This document shows positions 6,662 to 7,192 of a stretch of 7,192 nucleotides of DNA, in pieces (within the stretch, counting starts at the first letter, position 1; every line of letters begins with the position of its first letter). The DNA is taken from the NCBI GenBank assembly GCA_023140595.1, contig JAGLLI010000069.1, positions 1 to 7,192 on the forward strand, read 5' to 3'. The translations under genes were made by a program, and so were the position numbers. This DNA comes from Candidatus Parcubacteria bacterium (lineage in GTDB: Bacteria; Patescibacteriota; Patescibacteriia; Patescibacteriales; UBA12075). A model generated the notes under the pieces. That model did no database searches. It worked only from the letters and a program-made list of their open reading frames with translations, and was not told where the DNA came from.

Positions 6662-6673
6662 AATATAATTTGC

Positions 6674-7192
6674 TTAATTTACTTGCTCTTCGGCCAAAGC
6701 CTCGCTAAAACTTTCCATTAAATCTTTATCGCTGATTTGATCAAGAAGCGCTTTTTCCATTCCCGCTTCAATCAATAATTTTCTTAAATCATCCGCACTC
6801 ATTTCTTCGCTTCCCAAATCGCTAATTTGCGCATTGCTTGGTATAATTTGCTTGTTCAACTCCTCCAAATCAATATTATTCGCGGTTCCGGGATTAACCA
6901 ATTGCGCGTCTTCATTAAATAAAACATCATTATCGCAATCCCTGCCTGCCGGGCAATTTGGATTTTTATTATTATCAATTTCCTCCTTATCCGAGAAACC
7001 GTCGCTGTCGGAATCCTCCAAATAAGGCGAGGTTTTATAAAAATTCAGTTCATCATAATCTGAAAGGACGTCTGCGTCAGTATCTTTACTTTGAAGATCA
7101 GCATCGCTTAAATCAGAACAATTTCCACTGGGACAAAATTTTTCCAAATCAGATCCGCTGTCTTTATCTTTTACGCTTGTTTTCGGCGCAAA
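6674..7192 (-). CDS. Acidic protein with thrombospondin type 3-like calcium repeats (C-terminal 172 residues; start beyond right edge)
   Basis: The frame is open to the right edge and ends at TAA 6676-6674. A TTG codon at 7147-7145 could be taken as a start, but the frame continues upstream as similar acidic sequence, so the gene most likely begins outside the window. Visible residue 1 is the codon at 7192-7190. Two calcium-loop repeats are seen: D37-T-D-A-D41 with D45 and E48, and D60-S-D-S-D64-G with D68 and E71, in the D-x-D-x-D-G-x-x-D-x-x-E pattern of TSP3 repeats. A C-P-x-G-x(1-2)-C turn flanks each side (C20/C25 and C80/C86). Residues 128-168 are predicted helical (SADDLRKLLIEAG, then LLDQISDKDLMESF). 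It lies 119 bases upstream of the giant gene on the same strand, so co-expression is plausible. It is probably extracytoplasmic; the N-terminal export signal or membrane anchor would be off the edge. Confidence 0.85.
   Translation of the reverse strand, partial: FAPKTSVKDKDSGSDLEKFCPSGNCSDLSDADLQSKDTDADVLSDYDELNFYKTSPYLEDSDSDGFSDKEEIDNNKNPNCPAGRDCDNDVLFNEDAQLVNPGTANNIDLEELNKQIIPSNAQISDLGSEEMSADDLRKLLIEAGMEKALLDQISDKDLMESFSEALAEEQVN

Larger units (their letters stand above)
6555..6673. other. Intergenic gap between the two genes
   Basis: This 119-base AT-rich gap is the only non-coding DNA in the window. Reading on the minus strand it holds two small AT-rich palindromes, then the perfect REP-like hairpin, then a featureless AT-rich leader of about 30 bases up to the ATG. 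No Shine-Dalgarno sequence is seen in that leader (the last bases are TTTTTAAATAC). A minus-strand promoter is possible: TATACT at 6647-6642 resembles a -10 box, but no acceptable -35 box lies at the right distance. Confidence 0.6.

Noticed and set aside
7145..7147. TTG as the start of the calcium-loop protein
   Set aside because: The frame stays open upstream to the window edge with the same acidic composition, and a secreted protein would need an export signal that is absent after this TTG.
1..7192. CRISPR array, tRNA, rRNA or insertion sequence
   Set aside because: No regularly spaced identical repeats, no cloverleaf-type or rRNA-like sequence and no transposase frame were seen. The only non-coding DNA is the 119-base gap.

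Overview
The window is almost entirely one strand. A single reading frame runs on the minus strand from an ATG at 6554 to the left edge, 2,184 codons with no stop, and continues outside the window. Upstream of it (to the right), across a 119-base gap, lies the 3' end of a second minus-strand gene that enters from the right edge. I found no plus-strand gene, RNA gene, CRISPR array or insertion sequence.

The organism is probably a Candidate Phyla Radiation bacterium (Patescibacteria, Parcubacteria-like). This rests on the moderately AT-rich composition, the lysine-, asparagine- and isoleucine-rich proteins, the lack of a Shine-Dalgarno site before the large gene, and resemblance from memory of both proteins to uncharacterised surface proteins of that group. 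TGA is never used in frame, which argues against the recoded lineages (SR1/Gracilibacteria, TGA=Gly). The assignment is inference; no marker gene is present.

Layout, right to left (direction of transcription): (1) 7192-6674, the C-terminal 172 residues of an acidic protein with two thrombospondin type 3-like calcium loops and a helical C-terminus. (2) 6673-6555, a non-coding gap with a perfect 10-bp-arm hairpin resembling REP elements and two small AT-rich palindromes. (3) 6554-1, a giant secreted mosaic protein. It has a signal peptide, a helical Cys-poor N-terminal part, a mixed region, then alternating Cys-rich segments and beta-sandwich modules. Four modules look like CBM4/9-type carbohydrate-binding domains and one like the MAM/immune-inhibitor-A C-terminal jelly roll. 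A tight loop, C-x6-C-x2-[F/Y/L/M/W], recurs eleven times and sits just before three of the four CBM-like modules.

Together the two genes look like an envelope or cell-surface module: a calcium-binding acidic protein followed by a very large, disulfide-stabilised adhesive protein. Attachment to a host cell or to polysaccharide is a reasonable guess, but no catalytic site was recognised and no function is demonstrated.
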